A stretch of 7,081 bases of DNA from Clostridiales bacterium (GTDB lineage Bacteria > Bacillota > Clostridia > Lachnospirales > WRAX01). Position 1 is the first letter of the stretch; every line of letters starts with the position of its first letter. Below are positions 5,812-7,081 of this stretch, piece by piece. The notes beneath the pieces are model-generated. The model saw only the letters and a program-made list of their open reading frames with translations. It did not search any database and was not told the DNA's origin. The DNA is taken from assembly GCA_031271375.1 (NCBI GenBank), contig JAISVU010000339.1, positions 1 to 7,081 of the forward strand, in the 5' to 3' direction. A program made the translations under genes and the position numbers.

Positions 5812-7081
5812 AAAGCCCTGTATTCCGCTCGTTCAGAAGGAGGCTTCTCACCGGCTTCCTGCTTATCGGCATGGTTCCGTTGATTCTTCAAACGATACTC
5901 TCATTGAGCGTCTTTATGACGGCGCTTAACCGGAACGCCCAGGCCTCGGCGGATAACCGGCTTTCCGGCTTGCGCTGGGAGCTGGAGCGTCTCCTTGACG
6001 TCTGTGAGGAGACGGCGGGCGCGTTAAGCCTTAACGAGCGTATGCGGACTGCCCTTGACGGGATGGGGCCCGTATCCGCGACCGAGATATATTCTATACT
6101 ATACGAAAGCGCGGCCTCCATACTCTACGGCGCGGATATCTCCGTTTACGGCGGGGATGGGAAGCGCCTTTTTTCCACGTCTGGCAGCCCGGGGCTTGAG
6201 ACGCTCCCTCTTAATTGGGGGCTGCTAAGGGCCGCGGCCGCGTCGCGGGGGGAAACCGCGCTGCGGAACGCCGGTGAGAGCCAGGAAGACCAGGGCGGAG
6301 ACGCCGTCTGCCTTGAGATTGCCCGGGCCTTGCCGGGGGACGGCTCCGGCTTTGTCGTAATAAGGATATCGCAACGGGTGTTCTCGCGGCTCCTTGCCGA
6401 AAAGTATGACGGCGCGGACGACGCCGTATATGTAATGGACGCTTACTGGCGGCCCGTATACAGCTCTAACCCCGCAAGGGACAGGGACGAGGCGGGGCGG
6501 CTCCGCGCGCAGTACCTTGCCGGTCAGCGGCTTACCGGCGCCGAGGGGGACGCCGCGTATTACGCCGCCGGTATCGGTGATTCCGGCCTCGTCATATTGC
6601 TGCGCCAGCCCGCGCCGCTGGCAAACTGGGCGCTGATGCTGCTGTACTGGGTAACGGGCGTTATAATACTGATATGCCTCGCGGTATGCCTCATCACCGC
6701 AATGAACATCAGCAGCCAGCTCTATAAACCGGTCAAGCGCCTTAACATGGCTATGACGGAGCTTGAAAACGGAAACCTGGACGTTAGGATAAACAGCGGG
6801 CGCACCGACGAAATGGGCCAGCTCTCGGGGCGTTTTGACCGCATGGCGGGTCAGCTTCAAATAAATATCAAGCAGTCGCTGGAGCGCCAGAAGGAGCTGG
6901 ACAACACGCGCCTGCGTATGCTCCAGGCCCAGCTTAACCCGCATTTCCTATACAATACGCTGGACGCGATGAAATGGATTTGCATAAGCAACAACGTGCC
7001 CGAGGCCGCCGTCGTCTCCTCGTCCCTGGCCGAAATCCTGAGGGCCGGTATCGCGGGGCACGAGTTCGTGCCGCTTAACGA
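5808..7081 (+). CDS. Sensor histidine kinase, LytS/YesM family (partial, cut by window end)
   Basis: Membrane kinase expected to phosphorylate a response regulator encoded downstream. The frame opens at GTG 5808, overlapping the previous stop as GTGA, and stays open through 424 codons to the window edge. Order of parts: short basic N-terminus (RSFRRR), first membrane helix about residues 13-41, an extracytoplasmic sensor of about 230 residues, second membrane helix 275-299, HAMP domain about 300-350, a helical linker, then the His_kinase motif QAQLNPHFLYNTLDAMKW with phospho-acceptor His379. The sensor has two strand pairs reminiscent of a double Cache fold (ISVYGGDGKRLFS from 111, VYVMDAYWRPVYSS at 207-220). 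The HATPase domain would lie beyond 7081. No ribosome site precedes GTG 5808, so translation is probably coupled to the binding protein. ATG 5871 as start would remove the basic residues and half of the first helix, so GTG is preferred. Confidence 0.9.
   Translation, partial: MKSPVFRSFRRRLLTGFLLIGMVPLILQTILSLSVFMTALNRNAQASADNRLSGLRWELERLLDVCEETAGALSLNERMRTALDGMGPVSATEIYSILYESAASILYGADISVYGGDGKRLFSTSGSPGLETLPLNWGLLRAAAASRGETALRNAGESQEDQGGDAVCLEIARALPGDGSGFVVIRISQRVFSRLLAEKYDGADDAVYVMDAYWRPVYSSNPARDRDEAGRLRAQYLAGQRLTGAEGDAAYYAAGIGDSGLVILLRQPAPLANWALMLLYWVTGVIILICLAVCLITAMNISSQLYKPVKRLNMAMTELENGNLDVRINSGRTDEMGQLSGRFDRMAGQLQINIKQSLERQKELDNTRLRMLQAQLNPHFLYNTLDAMKWICISNNVPEAAVVSSSLAEILRAGIAGHEFVPLN

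Noticed and set aside
5837..5843. Perfect AAGGAGG ribosome-site sequence just inside the kinase gene
   Set aside because: No ATG, GTG or TTG in the kinase frame lies 5-12 nt downstream; the next ATG (5871) is 27 nt away and would cut the first membrane helix. The bases encode the arginines before the helix, so it is probably fortuitous.
6225..6944. Minus-strand open frame of 239 codons opposite the kinase
   Set aside because: It lies antisense to the kinase sensor, HAMP and histidine motif; no recognisable domain is visible, so it is a shadow of the GC-rich coding strand.

Overview
The window holds five genes on the plus strand, packed almost end to end: a lipoprotein solute-binding protein, a fused two-domain ABC permease and an ABC ATPase, then a second lipoprotein solute-binding protein and a sensor histidine kinase cut by the right edge. 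No RNA genes, mobile elements, CRISPR arrays or long repeats were seen, and no stretch of 300 bases lacks a gene. The sequence looks GC-rich by eye (not counted), with frequent ATA and CTT codons. Firmicute-type lipoboxes on both binding proteins, purine-rich ribosome binding sites and a LytS/YesM-type kinase suggest a GC-rich Clostridia-like bacterium. A spirochaete such as Treponema also fits, so the taxonomy is tentative.

Left block (8-4751): a complete importer in the order binding protein, permease, ATPase. Gaps are 27 and 1 nt, so this is very likely one transcript. The permease joins two ABC inner-membrane domains in one chain, as in the FbpB/AfuB/ThiP type, so the complex would be one permease chain, two ATPases and the lipoprotein. 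The ATPase has all catalytic motifs but carries about 120 extra residues between the Q-loop and the LSGGQ signature.

Junction (4752-4838): a near-consensus sigma-A promoter with an extended -10 begins one base after the ATPase stop codon. A perfect 9-bp inverted repeat followed by a T-run overlaps it. The upstream arm lies around the predicted transcription start, so the hairpin may terminate read-through from the importer block while transcripts starting at the promoter escape it. This is inferred from the layout.

Right block (4804-7081): a COG1840-type binding protein overlapping by 4 nt a membrane histidine kinase with a large extracytoplasmic sensor, HAMP and the start of the His_kinase domain. 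This recalls three-component systems such as PgtC/PgtB, where a binding protein feeds a kinase. A response regulator probably lies beyond the right edge. The natural reading is that the second binding protein and kinase sense the solute and control the importer. The substrate is not readable from sequence. Related families carry ferric iron, hexose phosphates, phosphoglycerates or phosphonates, and the paired tyrosines of ferric-binding FbpA are not evident in either binding protein.
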